Source of the DNA: Pseudonocardia sp. ICBG1293
Lineage (GTDB): Bacteria; Actinomycetota; Actinomycetes; Mycobacteriales; Pseudonocardiaceae
Length of the DNA stretch: 64,000 nt
Reading direction: 5' to 3'
Assembly: GCF_020131355.1 (NCBI RefSeq)
Contig: NZ_JAHLEL010000051.1
Location: 434,001-498,000 of the forward strand
This document shows positions 38,305 through 46,885 of the stretch, one piece after another. Within the stretch, counting starts at the first letter, position 1; every line of letters begins with the position of its first letter. The translations under genes were made by a program, and so were the position numbers. The notes beneath the pieces are model-generated. The model worked only from the letters and a program-made list of their open reading frames with translations. It was not told where the DNA came from and ran no database searches.

Positions 38305-39603
38305 GTGACCGGCGAGCACGACGGGTCCGGAGGCACGTCCGGACGGGACGGTGCGGAGCCGACCGGGCCCCGCACCGTCCCGCTCGACGACCTGTTCGGC
38401 GTGACCCCGTCGGTCACCGACGACGAGGCCCCGCCACCGGTACGGACCACCGATCCGACCCGCGGTGAGCCGGTGGGGACCGGGGCGGAGCCCCCGTCGG
38501 TCCCCGGGTGGGACACCAGCCCCCACCGTGTCTCGTTCGCCACGCTCAGCGGCGCGGCCGGAGCCCCCTCCACGGCCGCGGCGGCGGACCGGCCGGCGGG
38601 CACGCCGACCGACGAGTCGACGGGTCCGGGAACGGACGAGGCGGCAGCCCCTGCACCGGTCCGCAGGCTCACCCTCGACGGTCCCGGTCCGGATCCCGTC
38701 CAGGACGGGACCGCCGACGACGGCGGGGCCGGGACGGCCCGGCCGCGCGTGGTCTCCTTCGACGAGCTGTCCGGCCGCGGCGCCGCGCGCGGCGGTCCCC
38801 GGGGCACCCCCCATGGCGGAGCACGCCGCGACCGCGTCACTCCACGCCGCCGTCCGGCCACCGACGCCGACACGGCCACTCACAGCGGCACGGCCACCGG
38901 CAGGGCCACCGACAGGGTCGTGGAGACGGCTGCCGGCGGGCCGGCGGACACCCTGTCCGGCGGCCCGGGGGGCACCGGACGGGGCCCGGGGGGTCCCGGC
39001 GGCACGCCCCGGGGCCGTCGTCGGGACGGTGGGCGCGGCGGGGGGCGTCGCCGGGGCGAGGACGCGACCCCGCGCGACGAGACACCCCAGGAGCAGGAGA
39101 CGCGCGCCCGCGACATCTGCCTGCGCCTGCTCACCGACCGGGCCCGCACGGTCAAGGAGCTGGGCGATGCCCTGCGCCGCAAGGAGATCCCCGACGAGGT
39201 CGCCCGTCGCGTCCTCGACCGGTTCGACGAGGTCGGCCTGGTCGACGACGAGGCCTTCGCCGAGCAGTGGGTCCGGTCCCGGCACCGTCACCGCGGTCTC
39301 GGCAAGCGGGCGATCGCCTTGGAGCTGCACCGCAAGGGGGTCGACCGGGAGATCGCCGACGAGGCCCTCACCGGCATCGACGACGACTCCGAGCGCGACC
39401 GGGCCCGTGAGCTGGTCGTGCGACGGCTGCGGAGCCTGCCCGTCGGGAGCCGCGAGGAGCGGCAGTCCAGCGCCCGCAAGCTGGTCGGCATGCTCGCCCG
39501 GAAGGGCTACGGCCCGGGCGTCGCCTACGGCGTGGTCAAGGAGGAGATCGCCGCGGCGGGCGCGGAGGTCGACGAGCTCGGCGAGGCCCCGCCCGAGGAC
39601 TGA
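38305..39603 (+). CDS. recX: RecX regulator with a 260-residue disordered N-terminal extension
   Basis: Only the C-terminal 165 or so of 432 residues are RecX: three-helix repeats with ARDICLRLLTDRARTVKELGDALRRKEIPDEVARRVLDRFDEVGLVDDEAFAEQWV in pieces, then KRAIALELHRKGVDREIADEAL and ARKLVGMLARKGYGPGVAYGVVKEE. RecX caps and inhibits RecA filaments. The extension is Gly/Pro/Thr/Asp-rich, yet has three similar short motifs: RTVPLDDLFG, HRVSFATLSG and PRVVSFDELSG. GTG 38305 directly follows recA. Typical RecX has about 150-180 residues. Confidence 0.93.
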   Translation: MTGEHDGSGGTSGRDGAEPTGPRTVPLDDLFGVTPSVTDDEAPPPVRTTDPTRGEPVGTGAEPPSVPGWDTSPHRVSFATLSGAAGAPSTAAAADRPAGTPTDESTGPGTDEAAAPAPVRRLTLDGPGPDPVQDGTADDGGAGTARPRVVSFDELSGRGAARGGPRGTPHGGARRDRVTPRRRPATDADTATHSGTATGRATDRVVETAAGGPADTLSGGPGGTGRGPGGPGGTPRGRRRDGGRGGGRRRGEDATPRDETPQEQETRARDICLRLLTDRARTVKELGDALRRKEIPDEVARRVLDRFDEVGLVDDEAFAEQWVRSRHRHRGLGKRAIALELHRKGVDREIADEALTGIDDDSERDRARELVVRRLRSLPVGSREERQSSARKLVGMLARKGYGPGVAYGVVKEEIAAAGAEVDELGEAPPED

Positions 39604-39626
39604 CCCGTCCCGGGCGGAGCCGCCCG

Positions 39627-40694
39627 TCACGGCCGCAGGTACCAGGCGAACCAGTCGCGCATCGTCGGGACGAGGTAGTGGGTCGGCGGCACCTGCTCGG
39701 CCGGGAACAGGGCGAACCCCTGCGGGGTGTGCCCGGGCCGGTCGTGGAAGTAGGTACCGCTGACCCAGGCGGGGTTGATGTCCAGCTCCATGCCCCGGAC
39801 CACACCGGCATCGGCGAGCAGTCTGCCCAGCGTGCACACCGACAGTGCCGGGCCGGCGACGTAGACCTCGGTGCCGTCGGCCGTCACCCCGAAACCGGAC
39901 CGGTCGACGAACGCGTCCTGGCCGATCGTGCTGCCCCACTCGGCGGTGCCGCCGGTGGCGCACGTCGGGTTGACCGCGCCGTCGTCGACGAGCGGCAGCA
40001 GGTTCTGCCGCACGCTCACGACGTCCGGTCCCATCCCGACCTCGGTGCCCCAGGTCCCGACGTCGGCCCGGCCGTCGGTGTGCAGGACCAGACTGGCCTT
40101 GCCGGGCAGCAGCGGTGCGACCGTCCGGCCCTCGGCGTAGTAGCCGTTGTGGCTGGGGTCGGACAGCTTGAACCCGCCGTTGAACGCCACCGCCACGCCG
40201 TCACCCGGCCGTCCGGCCAGCGACGTCGAGGCGTGCCAGTGACCGGACGGCTCCCCGACGCCCGGGTGCAGGGTGCCGCGCACGAGTGCGGGGTCCATCC
40301 GCAGCACCCCGGCGAGATACGAGGTGTGGGTGTCGTCGACCCGCAGCGTCGTCACCTGTACGGCGGGCCGCCCGTGGTCGGCGACGACGGTCTGCCACAC
40401 ACCTTCGCCGGGGAGCGGGGCACCGGCCGCGACCGGGGCGAGCGGCGGCGTCGTCGCCGGATCGGGGAGTGCGCCCGGCGCCCGCGGGATCCCGCCGGCC
40501 GGCGCGCCGCCCTCGGACGGCGCCTGCGCGGCGTACTGGACCGCCTCCAGTCCCGTGACCAGCCAGTTCAGTCCGTGGTCACGTGCCCACTCGGCGGTCG
40601 CCTCCACCGGTCCGGTCCCGGGTGGTGCCGCCAGGGTCAACGTGCCGACCCCTGCACCCGCCCCGCCGAGCAGCACCCCGAGCAGGCCGAGCAC
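39627..40694 (-). CDS. Phosphodiester glycosidase-like (NAGPA domain) exported protein
   Basis: The 355-residue frame begins with a hydrophobic segment (LGLLGVLLGGAGAGVGTLTLA), a linker rich in Pro/Ala, and a domain of about 240 residues with VAVAFNGGFKLSDPSHNGYYAEGR, RADVGTWGTEVGMGPDVVSVRQN, GQDAFVDRSGFGVTADG and AGVVRGMELDINPAWVSGTYF. FNGGFF-like and GAxxALNLDGG-like positions are typical of NAGPA-type phosphodiester glycosidases that cleave sugar-phosphodiesters outside the cell. The GTG start has no clear binding site and is preceded in the same frame by RRRRRRVAAT with no start codon, hinting at a lost frame (see findings). Confidence 0.72.
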   Translation of the reverse strand: MLGLLGVLLGGAGAGVGTLTLAAPPGTGPVEATAEWARDHGLNWLVTGLEAVQYAAQAPSEGGAPAGGIPRAPGALPDPATTPPLAPVAAGAPLPGEGVWQTVVADHGRPAVQVTTLRVDDTHTSYLAGVLRMDPALVRGTLHPGVGEPSGHWHASTSLAGRPGDGVAVAFNGGFKLSDPSHNGYYAEGRTVAPLLPGKASLVLHTDGRADVGTWGTEVGMGPDVVSVRQNLLPLVDDGAVNPTCATGGTAEWGSTIGQDAFVDRSGFGVTADGTEVYVAGPALSVCTLGRLLADAGVVRGMELDINPAWVSGTYFHDRPGHTPQGFALFPAEQVPPTHYLVPTMRDWFAWYLRP

Positions 40695-40776
40695 GGTCGC
40701 CGCGACCCGGCGCCGCCGCCGGCGCGGTGGGCCCCGGCTGCGGGGTGAGCTCGACGGTGGTCCCGGTGGCGCTCAT

Positions 40777-41136
40777 CGCCGCACCGCCCGGCCACCGCGG
40801 CCGCCCCGCCCGCGGGTCGTCTCCGTCCCCGCCGTGCCCGCCGTCCCCGGGGACGCGTCCCCGGGGGGGAGCAGCGTCTCGTCCACCATCGACCGTCGTC
40901 CTCCCGTGTCCCGGCGGCGTGACCCGTCGCCCGGACGACCCTGACGGTCGTTGCGCAGAGCAACCCCAGAGGACGCTGAACGATCACTGAGAGTCGACGG
41001 ACGATGCGCGTCGCACGAAACCGGTTCTGCGCGACGATCGGTGGTGCAAACGCGGTGACTGCGTGCATAAGATGCCCGCCGAGCCGCAGTTCGTGATCGA
41101 CGAACGGCGGGGGAGGTCGATCCCGGGAGGGTGTTC
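40777..41136. other. 360-base region upstream of modA
   Basis: No gene is convincing here. A small hairpin GTTGC - GCAGA - GCAAC lies near 40950-40964. The stretch 41020-41100 is less GC-rich (GTGCATAAGATG) and may hold the modA promoter. GGGAGG at 41125-41130 is the modA binding site. Confidence 0.4.
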
Positions 41137-41931
41137 GTGAGGATCCGAGGACGAGTGGCCTGCGCCGCGGTCGCAGCGACGGCGCTGTTCGCGCTGGCGG
41201 GCTGCGGCGGGGGCGACGGCGGCGGCTCCGCCGCCCAGCCGAGCGGCCAGGCGCAGGGTGGCACCCTGACGGTGTTCGCGGCGGCGTCGCTGACGGGCAC
41301 GTTCGGCGACCTGGAGAAGCGGTTCGAGGCGGCCAATCCGGGCACCGACGTGGTGTTCAACTTCGCCGGTTCCTCGGCCCTGGCCCAGCAGATCAACCAG
41401 GGCGCCCCCGCGGACGTGTTCGCCTCGGCCGACCAGAACAACATGACGAAGGTGACCGAGGCGGGCAACGCCCAGGGCGCTCCCGCGGTCTTCGCCACCA
41501 ACACCCTGCAGATCGCGGTCGCGCCGCAGAACCCGAAGCAGATCGCGTCGCTGCAGGACCTGACGAAGCCGGACCTGCGGACCGTGGTGTGCGCCCCGCA
41601 GGTCCCGTGCGGGTCGGCCACGGAGAAGGTGGAGCAGGCGGCGGGCGTCGACATCGCTCCGGTCTCCGAGGAGCAGGACGTCAAGTCGGTGCTGCAGAAG
41701 GTCACCACCGGCAACGCCGACGCCGGTCTCGTCTACCGGACCGACGTCACCGCCTCGGGCGGGGCGGCGCAGGGTGTCGACATCCCGCAGGCCTCGCAGG
41801 CGGTCAACCAGTACCCGATCGTCGTGCTCAAGAACGCGGGCGACGCCGAGCTCGCGCAGAAGTGGGTGCAGTTCGTCAACGGCGACGAGGGCCGCCAGGT
41901 CCTCGGGGCGGCCGGCTTCGGCGCGCCCTGA
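41137..41931 (+). CDS. modA: ModA, molybdate-binding lipoprotein (periplasmic-binding type)
   Basis: The 264-residue protein has a lipoprotein signal with lipobox LAGC (Cys23), then a class II solute-binding fold: GTLTVFAAASLTGTFGDLEKRFEAANPG, VVFNFAGSSALAQQINQGAPADVFASADQ, LVYRTDVTASGG and VVLKNAGDAELAQKWVQFVNGDEGRQVLGAAGF. ASL, GSS and the Tyr in VYRTDV correspond to oxyanion ligands of ModA. GTG 41137 is chosen because GGGAGG is 6 bases ahead, versus directly adjoining the GTG at 41131. No modB/modC follows, so it works with a permease elsewhere or only captures the anion. Confidence 0.9.
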   Translation: MRIRGRVACAAVAATALFALAGCGGGDGGGSAAQPSGQAQGGTLTVFAAASLTGTFGDLEKRFEAANPGTDVVFNFAGSSALAQQINQGAPADVFASADQNNMTKVTEAGNAQGAPAVFATNTLQIAVAPQNPKQIASLQDLTKPDLRTVVCAPQVPCGSATEKVEQAAGVDIAPVSEEQDVKSVLQKVTTGNADAGLVYRTDVTASGGAAQGVDIPQASQAVNQYPIVVLKNAGDAELAQKWVQFVNGDEGRQVLGAAGFGAP

Positions 41932-41938
41932 CCACGGA

Positions 41939-43063
41939 TCAGGGCGCGGGGGCCGACACCCGTCCCACGAGCCAGGGGTAGGAGTCCGACAGGGCCCGGG
42001 AGAACAGGTCGAAGTCGTGGCCGCCCCCGGGCACGACCACCAGCCGGTTCCCGACACCGGCCCGGGTCGCCGCCGCCGACAACGCGACCGCGGCGGCGGC
42101 CGGGTCGGTGTCGGCGTCGCCCACCTCGAACCAGCCCGCGAGGCCGGGGACCCGGTTCGTGGCCAGCAGCGTTGCCGGGTCGTGTGCGGCGAACGCGGTC
42201 GGCGACCCGCCGAACAGGCCGGCGACGGTGTCCGCGACGCCTCCGTTCGAGTCCCCGACGCGGGGACCCAGCAGCCCGGCGTAGTCGCCGAACGTCGCGA
42301 ACACGGTGGGGTGGCGCAGCGCCAGCATCACCGCGCAGCTGCCGCCCTCGGACAACCCGGCCACCGCCCACGACGCCCCCGGCGGCCGTGTCCCGAACAA
42401 CCTGCTCACCACCCTTGGCACGTCGCGGGTCAGGTAGGTCTCGACCTGCGCGGTCGGGGTGTCGACGCATTCGGAGTCGGCGGTGTAGGACCCGTTGACG
42501 TCGGGCATCACCAGGACGGGGGCGACCCCGTGGTGCTGTGCGGCCCAGGCGTCCGCGACGTCGGCGGCGCCCCCGGAGTCCACCCAGTCGGCCGGGCGCC
42601 CCGGGGTCCCGTGCAGCAGCACGATGACCGGCAGCTGCGGCCGGGGGCGCTCGTACCAGGCGGGTGGCACCCACACGACCGCGGGCCGGGCCGCGAAGTG
42701 CGACGCCCTCCCGGGGATCGGGACCTGCACCACCTGTCCGGTCGCCGGGGCCCTGCGGCTCAGCAGCAGCTGCGCGACGCCGATCCCCGCCGCCGGACCG
42801 GTGCCGGCCACGTCGCCGACGGTCCGCAGGTAGTCCAGACCGGCGTTGACCCCGACCAGGGCGTTCGCCAGCAGCACCACCGCGGCCACCCCCGTCGCAC
42901 CCAGCCGGGCGAGGACCCGCACGGACCGGTGCCGGGACCGTCCGGCCCGTCGGACACCCAGGACGACCGCCACCAGCACCAGCACGCCGGCCAGGACGAA
43001 CGCCGTGACGAACGGCCAGGTGGTGATCGGGACCGCGTCGATCCCGGTGCTGCCGGCGTCCAT
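41939..43063 (-). CDS. Exported esterase of the antigen-85/EstD-like alpha/beta-hydrolase group
   Basis: The 374-residue protein has three predicted membrane spans in its first 105 residues (WPFVTAFVLAGVLVLVAVVL; VAAVVLLANALVGV), then an extracytoplasmic hydrolase domain: LPVIVLLHGTPGRPADWVDSGG (oxyanion part), WAVAGLSEGGSCAVMLALRHP (nucleophile Ser in GLSEGG) and VVPGGGHDFDLFSRAL (catalytic His). It resembles actinobacterial mycolyltransferase-type esterases. ATG 43063 has GAGGAGAACGG upstream. The substrate is unknown. Confidence 0.85.
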   Translation of the reverse strand: MDAGSTGIDAVPITTWPFVTAFVLAGVLVLVAVVLGVRRAGRSRHRSVRVLARLGATGVAAVVLLANALVGVNAGLDYLRTVGDVAGTGPAAGIGVAQLLLSRRAPATGQVVQVPIPGRASHFAARPAVVWVPPAWYERPRPQLPVIVLLHGTPGRPADWVDSGGAADVADAWAAQHHGVAPVLVMPDVNGSYTADSECVDTPTAQVETYLTRDVPRVVSRLFGTRPPGASWAVAGLSEGGSCAVMLALRHPTVFATFGDYAGLLGPRVGDSNGGVADTVAGLFGGSPTAFAAHDPATLLATNRVPGLAGWFEVGDADTDPAAAAVALSAAATRAGVGNRLVVVPGGGHDFDLFSRALSDSYPWLVGRVSAPAP

Positions 43064-43182
43064 GGACCGTTCTCCTCGTGTCGTGCCCGCGAGATCATCC
43101 CGCGCCCCGGTGAGGCGGGGGTGAGAACCCGGTGAGGATCTGCTGAGTTCACCGCGCGATCGGGGAACGGCCCGGCGTCGCC

Positions 43183-43755
43183 TCAGCGCGGCGCGCCGTA
43201 CCAGCGCCACCGGTCGGGGGCGGGGGCACCGCGCCACGGTGCCCGGCCGGTGTGGTGCAGCAGTGCTCCGGCCGGGTCGTCGTCGGCGTCGACGTCCGGC
43301 CACAGGCGGGTCAGCGCATCCCGGCACGGTGCCGGCGGCAGCGTCCACCCCGGGGCGGTGACCCGGGTGATGTCGTGGGTGTGCACCAGGATCTCGACGA
43401 CTCCCATCGCCGCGAACCCGGACGCGTCGGCGTCGCCGTAGGGGTGCCAGCCGCGCACCCCCGGCGGCGCGGTGCGGACGGCGGCGGCGAGCATCGCCCC
43501 GCCGGTCGCGACCACCTGCAGCAGCCCGGCGGTACCGACGCCGTCGGGCACCACGATCTCGAACGGCGGATAGTCGTCGGGCGGGGCGATCGCGACCTGG
43601 GCCGCGTAGCCGAACAGGTCGTCCGCGACGTGCACGACGGTGTCCCGGCACGACCAGTCCAGCGGGCCGGCCGCGTCGGACCAGCCGTCGTCCGGTACCG
43701 CCTCCAGGGCTCCGGTCATGACCGTCACCGCGTTCTCGACGTCCTCGGCGTGCAT
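43183..43755 (-). CDS. Maleylpyruvate isomerase N-terminal/DinB-like (mycothiol-dependent) protein
   Basis: The 190-residue protein has the four-helix DinB-like pattern of the TIGR03083 group: ENAVTVMTGALEAVPDDGWSD, LDWSCRDTVVHVADDLFGYAAQ and FAAMGVVEILVHTHDITRVT, with metal-binding His in DTVVHVADD and VHTHDI. These actinobacterial proteins use mycothiol or have unknown roles. ATG 43755 is the first start that keeps the domain. It is divergent from the NYN-LOTUS gene, 54 bases away. Confidence 0.85.
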   Translation of the reverse strand: MHAEDVENAVTVMTGALEAVPDDGWSDAAGPLDWSCRDTVVHVADDLFGYAAQVAIAPPDDYPPFEIVVPDGVGTAGLLQVVATGGAMLAAAVRTAPPGVRGWHPYGDADASGFAAMGVVEILVHTHDITRVTAPGWTLPPAPCRDALTRLWPDVDADDDPAGALLHHTGRAPWRGAPAPDRWRWYGAPR

Positions 43756-43809
43756 CGGTGCACCGTGCCCTGCGGGCGGGCGTCCGGGCCAGCGCATTAG
43801 GCTTCCGCG

Positions 43810-44964
43810 GTGGCCCACGAGGACGAACGCATCGCACTGCTGCTCGACTACGAGAATCTCGCGATCGGCGCCCGCGACGGCCTCGGGGTCGTCCCCTTCG
43901 ACTTCGGGCCGGTGGCCGACGCGCTCGCCGAACGCGGGCGGGTCGTGGTCCGCCGCGCCTACGCCGACTGGTCGTCGTTCGACGAGGACCGCCGGTTGAT
44001 GGCCCGGGCCCAGGTGGAGCTCATCGAGATCCCCCAGCGGATCGGCGGCTCGCGCAAGAACGCGGCGGACATCAAGCTCGCCGTCGACGCCATCGAGCTC
44101 GCCTACGAGCGTGAGTTCATCACCACCTTCGCCATCGGCACCGGCGACTCCGACTTCACCCCGCTCATGCACAAGCTGCGCGAGCTGGACAAGCGCGTCA
44201 TCGGGATCGGGGTGCAGTCCTCGACGTCGGCGCTGCTGCCGCCCGCCTGCGACGAGTTCCTGTTCTACGACCGGCTCCCCGGGGTCGAGCCGACCCAGGC
44301 GCCCGCGCCGCCGCGTCGCCGCCGGGGGAGCCCCCGGCCGGCCCCGGCGGCGGGCCCGGTGGCGACGCCGGCCCCGGTCGCGGCCCCGGAGCCGGAACCG
44401 GCCCCGGTCGTCCCGCCGGACCCGTTCGACGTCACCTTCTCCGACGGCAGCGACGACACCGCCACCACCGGTGCCGAGGAGCGCGACGTCGAGGGGCTCG
44501 TCGTCAGCACCCTGGGGGGGCTCGCGCGCCAGGCCGACGGCACCGTGCTGGCCTCCCGGCTCAAGCGGGCGATCCTGCGCAAGGACCCGACCTTCGACGA
44601 GGCCGACCACGGCTTCCGGGGCTTCGGCGAGCTGCTGCGCCACCTGCAGGACCGGGGCGCGGTCACGCTGACCACCGGCGCGGCGCAGGGCGACCCGGAG
44701 GTGGCGCTGCCCGACGACCCGGACGCCGACCACGACGCGTTCGCACTGCTCGTCGACGTCGTGCGGGAACTCGCCGCGGCCGGCGACCCGCCGCAGCTGT
44801 CCGGACTGAAGAACCAGCTCCGCAAGCGCGTGCCGGACTTCTCGGAGAAGCGCTACGGCTTCGGGAGCTTCCTGTCCTTCGCGAAGGCGGCGCGCGCCCG
44901 GGACCTCGTCGAGATGGAGTGGAGCGACGAGACCGGCGACTACGTGCTGCGTCCGGTGTCCTGA
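43810..44964 (+). CDS. NYN-domain ribonuclease with two LOTUS (OST-HTH) domains
   Basis: The 384-residue protein starts with a LabA-like NYN domain (7-155): IALLLDYENLAIGARDG, KNAADIKLAVDAIELAYERE, FAIGTGDSDFTPLMHKLREL and IGIGVQSSTSALLPPACDEF, where the Asp residues form a PIN-like metal site. After a Pro/Ala linker come two OST-HTH domains (about 228-295, LASRLKRAILRKDPTFDEADHGFRGFGELLRHL in pieces; and 312-380, LSGLKNQLRKRVPDFSEKRYGFGSFLSFAKAA), which bind RNA. It is likely an RNA-processing nuclease. GTG 43810 lies 54 bases from the divergent gene. Confidence 0.92.
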   Translation: MAHEDERIALLLDYENLAIGARDGLGVVPFDFGPVADALAERGRVVVRRAYADWSSFDEDRRLMARAQVELIEIPQRIGGSRKNAADIKLAVDAIELAYEREFITTFAIGTGDSDFTPLMHKLRELDKRVIGIGVQSSTSALLPPACDEFLFYDRLPGVEPTQAPAPPRRRRGSPRPAPAAGPVATPAPVAAPEPEPAPVVPPDPFDVTFSDGSDDTATTGAEERDVEGLVVSTLGGLARQADGTVLASRLKRAILRKDPTFDEADHGFRGFGELLRHLQDRGAVTLTTGAAQGDPEVALPDDPDADHDAFALLVDVVRELAAAGDPPQLSGLKNQLRKRVPDFSEKRYGFGSFLSFAKAARARDLVEMEWSDETGDYVLRPVS

Positions 44965-45040
44965 GCACCGACGGCAGCACCGACGGCAGCGCTGACGACA
45001 CCGAGACCGGCACCGAGACCGGCACCCGGGAACGGCACCG

Positions 45041-45083
45041 ACGACGATGCCCCCGCCGACGAGGTCGGCGGGGGCATCGTCGT
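45041..45083. terminator. Strong bidirectional terminator
   Basis: A perfect 20-base stem (45041-45060 with 45064-45083) and 3-base GAG loop lies between the convergent NYN-LOTUS gene and the DUF2188 gene. No U run follows, as is common in actinobacteria. Confidence 0.9.
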
Positions 45084-45097
45084 GTGACGGCGGGGAC

Positions 45098-45994
45098 TCA
45101 GCGGCCGGTGGCCTTGCGCGTCCCACGCTGGAACAGCTTGCCCGCGCGTGAGGTGACCGCACCGGTCACGCCGAACGCGGTGGCGACCGCCCCGGCGGCG
45201 ACGCGGCTGGTGAACCGGATCGGGTTCAGCGGCTTGTAGACGCGCAGGGCGAGATCGTCGAGCTGCGACGCGGCGCGCTCGCCGTTCTCGTACAGCCGAC
45301 GGGCCAGGCGGGCCCCGGTGTCGTCGAGGTCGTCCTCGACACGGGCGCTCACGCGTGCGGCCCGGTCCGCGGTGCGCACCGCGGACTCGGCACCCTGGTC
45401 GGCAACGGCCTTGACGGTCGCGGCGGACCGCTCCGCGGACGCCGACACCTCACCGGCGACCTGCTTGCCGGTGCGCTGGGCGTTCCCGGCCAGCTGCTCG
45501 CCGGTGGCCTTCGCGGCCTCGGCGGCGGCCTTGCCCGCCTTCTTCGGGTCCTTGCCCTGGTCGTTGACCTTGCGCGCCTCGGCAGCGACCTTGTCGGCGC
45601 CCTTCTTGACGGTGTCGCCGGCCTTCGCCGCGCTGTCACCGGTCTCGCCGACCACCTTCTTGGCGGTGGTCCGCGTGTCGGACCCGATCTTGTCCGCGGC
45701 CTTGCCCGTCGTCTTCGCGGCCTGGGACGCGGTGTCGCCGGCCGCGGTGGCGGTGGCGCTCGCGGCGGCCCGGGTGGCGGTACCGGTGTCGGCGTCGGAG
45801 TCGATGGAGCGGCGCTCGCGCACCGCACCGTCGGTGCCGTACACCACGAGGTTGCCACCGCCGTCGTTGGCGATGATCTCCACCGCCCGGGTGATGGCCT
45901 CGGCCTGGGTGCTCGTACGGGCACTCGGGCGCTGGGCGTCTTCCTTCTCGACGGTCCAGCCGTCGTCGACCGGCTTGACGTGGCGGTCGGCCAT
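45098..45994 (-). CDS. DUF2188 protein with long LEA-like Ala/Lys/Thr helix
   Basis: Residues 1-65 form a DUF2188 domain (HVKPVDDGWTVEKEDAQRPS, TSTQAEAITRAVEIIANDGGG, LVVYGTDGAVRERRSID). The remaining 230 residues are an Ala/Lys/Thr/Asp-rich amphipathic helix with 11-mer-like repeats (AAKTTGKAADKIG, KAGDTVKKGADKVAAEARK, ATGEQLAGNAQRTGKQVAGE) that recalls LEA/stress proteins, ending in a Gly/Ala-rich stretch (FTSRVAAGAVATAFGVTGAV). A desiccation or stress role is plausible. ATG 45994 has GGAGGAACC upstream. Confidence 0.82.
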   Translation of the reverse strand: MADRHVKPVDDGWTVEKEDAQRPSARTSTQAEAITRAVEIIANDGGGNLVVYGTDGAVRERRSIDSDADTGTATRAAASATATAAGDTASQAAKTTGKAADKIGSDTRTTAKKVVGETGDSAAKAGDTVKKGADKVAAEARKVNDQGKDPKKAGKAAAEAAKATGEQLAGNAQRTGKQVAGEVSASAERSAATVKAVADQGAESAVRTADRAARVSARVEDDLDDTGARLARRLYENGERAASQLDDLALRVYKPLNPIRFTSRVAAGAVATAFGVTGAVTSRAGKLFQRGTRKATGR

Positions 45995-46097
45995 GGCGGG
46001 TTCCTCCCCGTTGCGGGACTGACTCGGGCGAACCGGGGTATCCGGATCGGTCTTCTCCGTCCGGAGATGCCCGATGATCGCCGTGGGTAAACGCTGG

Positions 46098-46493
46098 TCA
46101 GCGCGGGGTGGCGAGAGTCTCGTTCCGGCGCCCGACCGCGATCACGGCCGCCAGGACGCCGAGTACGACGGGGGTGACGACCAGGACCCCGCCGTGCAGG
46201 ACGAACGCCTGGGCGAGGGCGGCACCGATCATGAGCAGGACGAGGCCCGCGGCGGCCGGTGCGGCGAAGCGCCGGGTGAGGAGCCCGATGCCGCCCGCCA
46301 GCTCGAGGAACCCGACGACGTAGCGCAGCCACTGGCCGACCCCGATGCCCTCGAAGATCGCGACGGCGAACGGGTCGCCCCAGAACTTCGGCAGCGCCGA
46401 GGCCAGGACGAAGAACAGCCCGAGCAGGATCTGCAGCACCCACAACGCGCGGTGGACGAACGTCCGGCGCCGGGTGGGGGAGGGGACGGCCAT
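46098..46493 (-). CDS. DoxX-family membrane protein
   Basis: The 131-residue product has four predicted helices (ALWVLQILLGLFFVLASALPKFWG; FLELAGGIGLL; PAAAGLVLLMIGAALAQAFV; VVTPVVLGVLAAVIAVG). ASALPKFWGD and the GFLELAGG motif mark DoxX-like proteins, which in some species form complexes with oxidoreductases. ATG 46493 is preceded by GGGGGAGGGGACG on the coding strand region. No operon partner is seen. Confidence 0.85.
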   Translation of the reverse strand: MAVPSPTRRRTFVHRALWVLQILLGLFFVLASALPKFWGDPFAVAIFEGIGVGQWLRYVVGFLELAGGIGLLTRRFAAPAAAGLVLLMIGAALAQAFVLHGGVLVVTPVVLGVLAAVIAVGRRNETLATPR

Positions 46494-46885
46494 GACGACC
46501 TCCGTGACACGGCCCCGGCGGCTCCGGGGCACTCACCGACTGGGACCGGCGGGCCCCGGCGATCTCATCGGTCGCGTGGCGACCGGTCGCGGGTGATACA
46601 CCACCGGGCATCGGGTCCGCGGCACACGCCGCGGTACCCGATGACCCGATGGTGCCCGGCATCGACAGGGGCTCCCGGTTCTGCAGATGCCGGTCACGGG
46701 GTTCAACGTCCGACGCGGCGTCGGGTTGTGGGTGCAGTGGCCCCTGTCTCGCCCGCCACCGTGAACGGCGCCGCCACCGCGCCGGGCGGGTCCGGACTGC
46801 GCTGTGCGTCCGATGAGGAGCGTTCCGTGACGATCGCCGGTCGGAGGAGGGCGACGGACGGAGTGATCCGGGCCATACTCTGACG
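46494..46885. other. 390-base intergenic region with a long hairpin
   Basis: No gene is convincing. A hairpin spans 46610-46642: ATCGGGTCCGCGGC, loop ACAC, GCCGCGG, a bulged T, ACCCGAT (14 paired bases). It may be an attenuator or a terminator facing the upstream minus-strand DoxX promoter region; ACCCGAT recurs as CCCGAT just after it. Confidence 0.45.
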
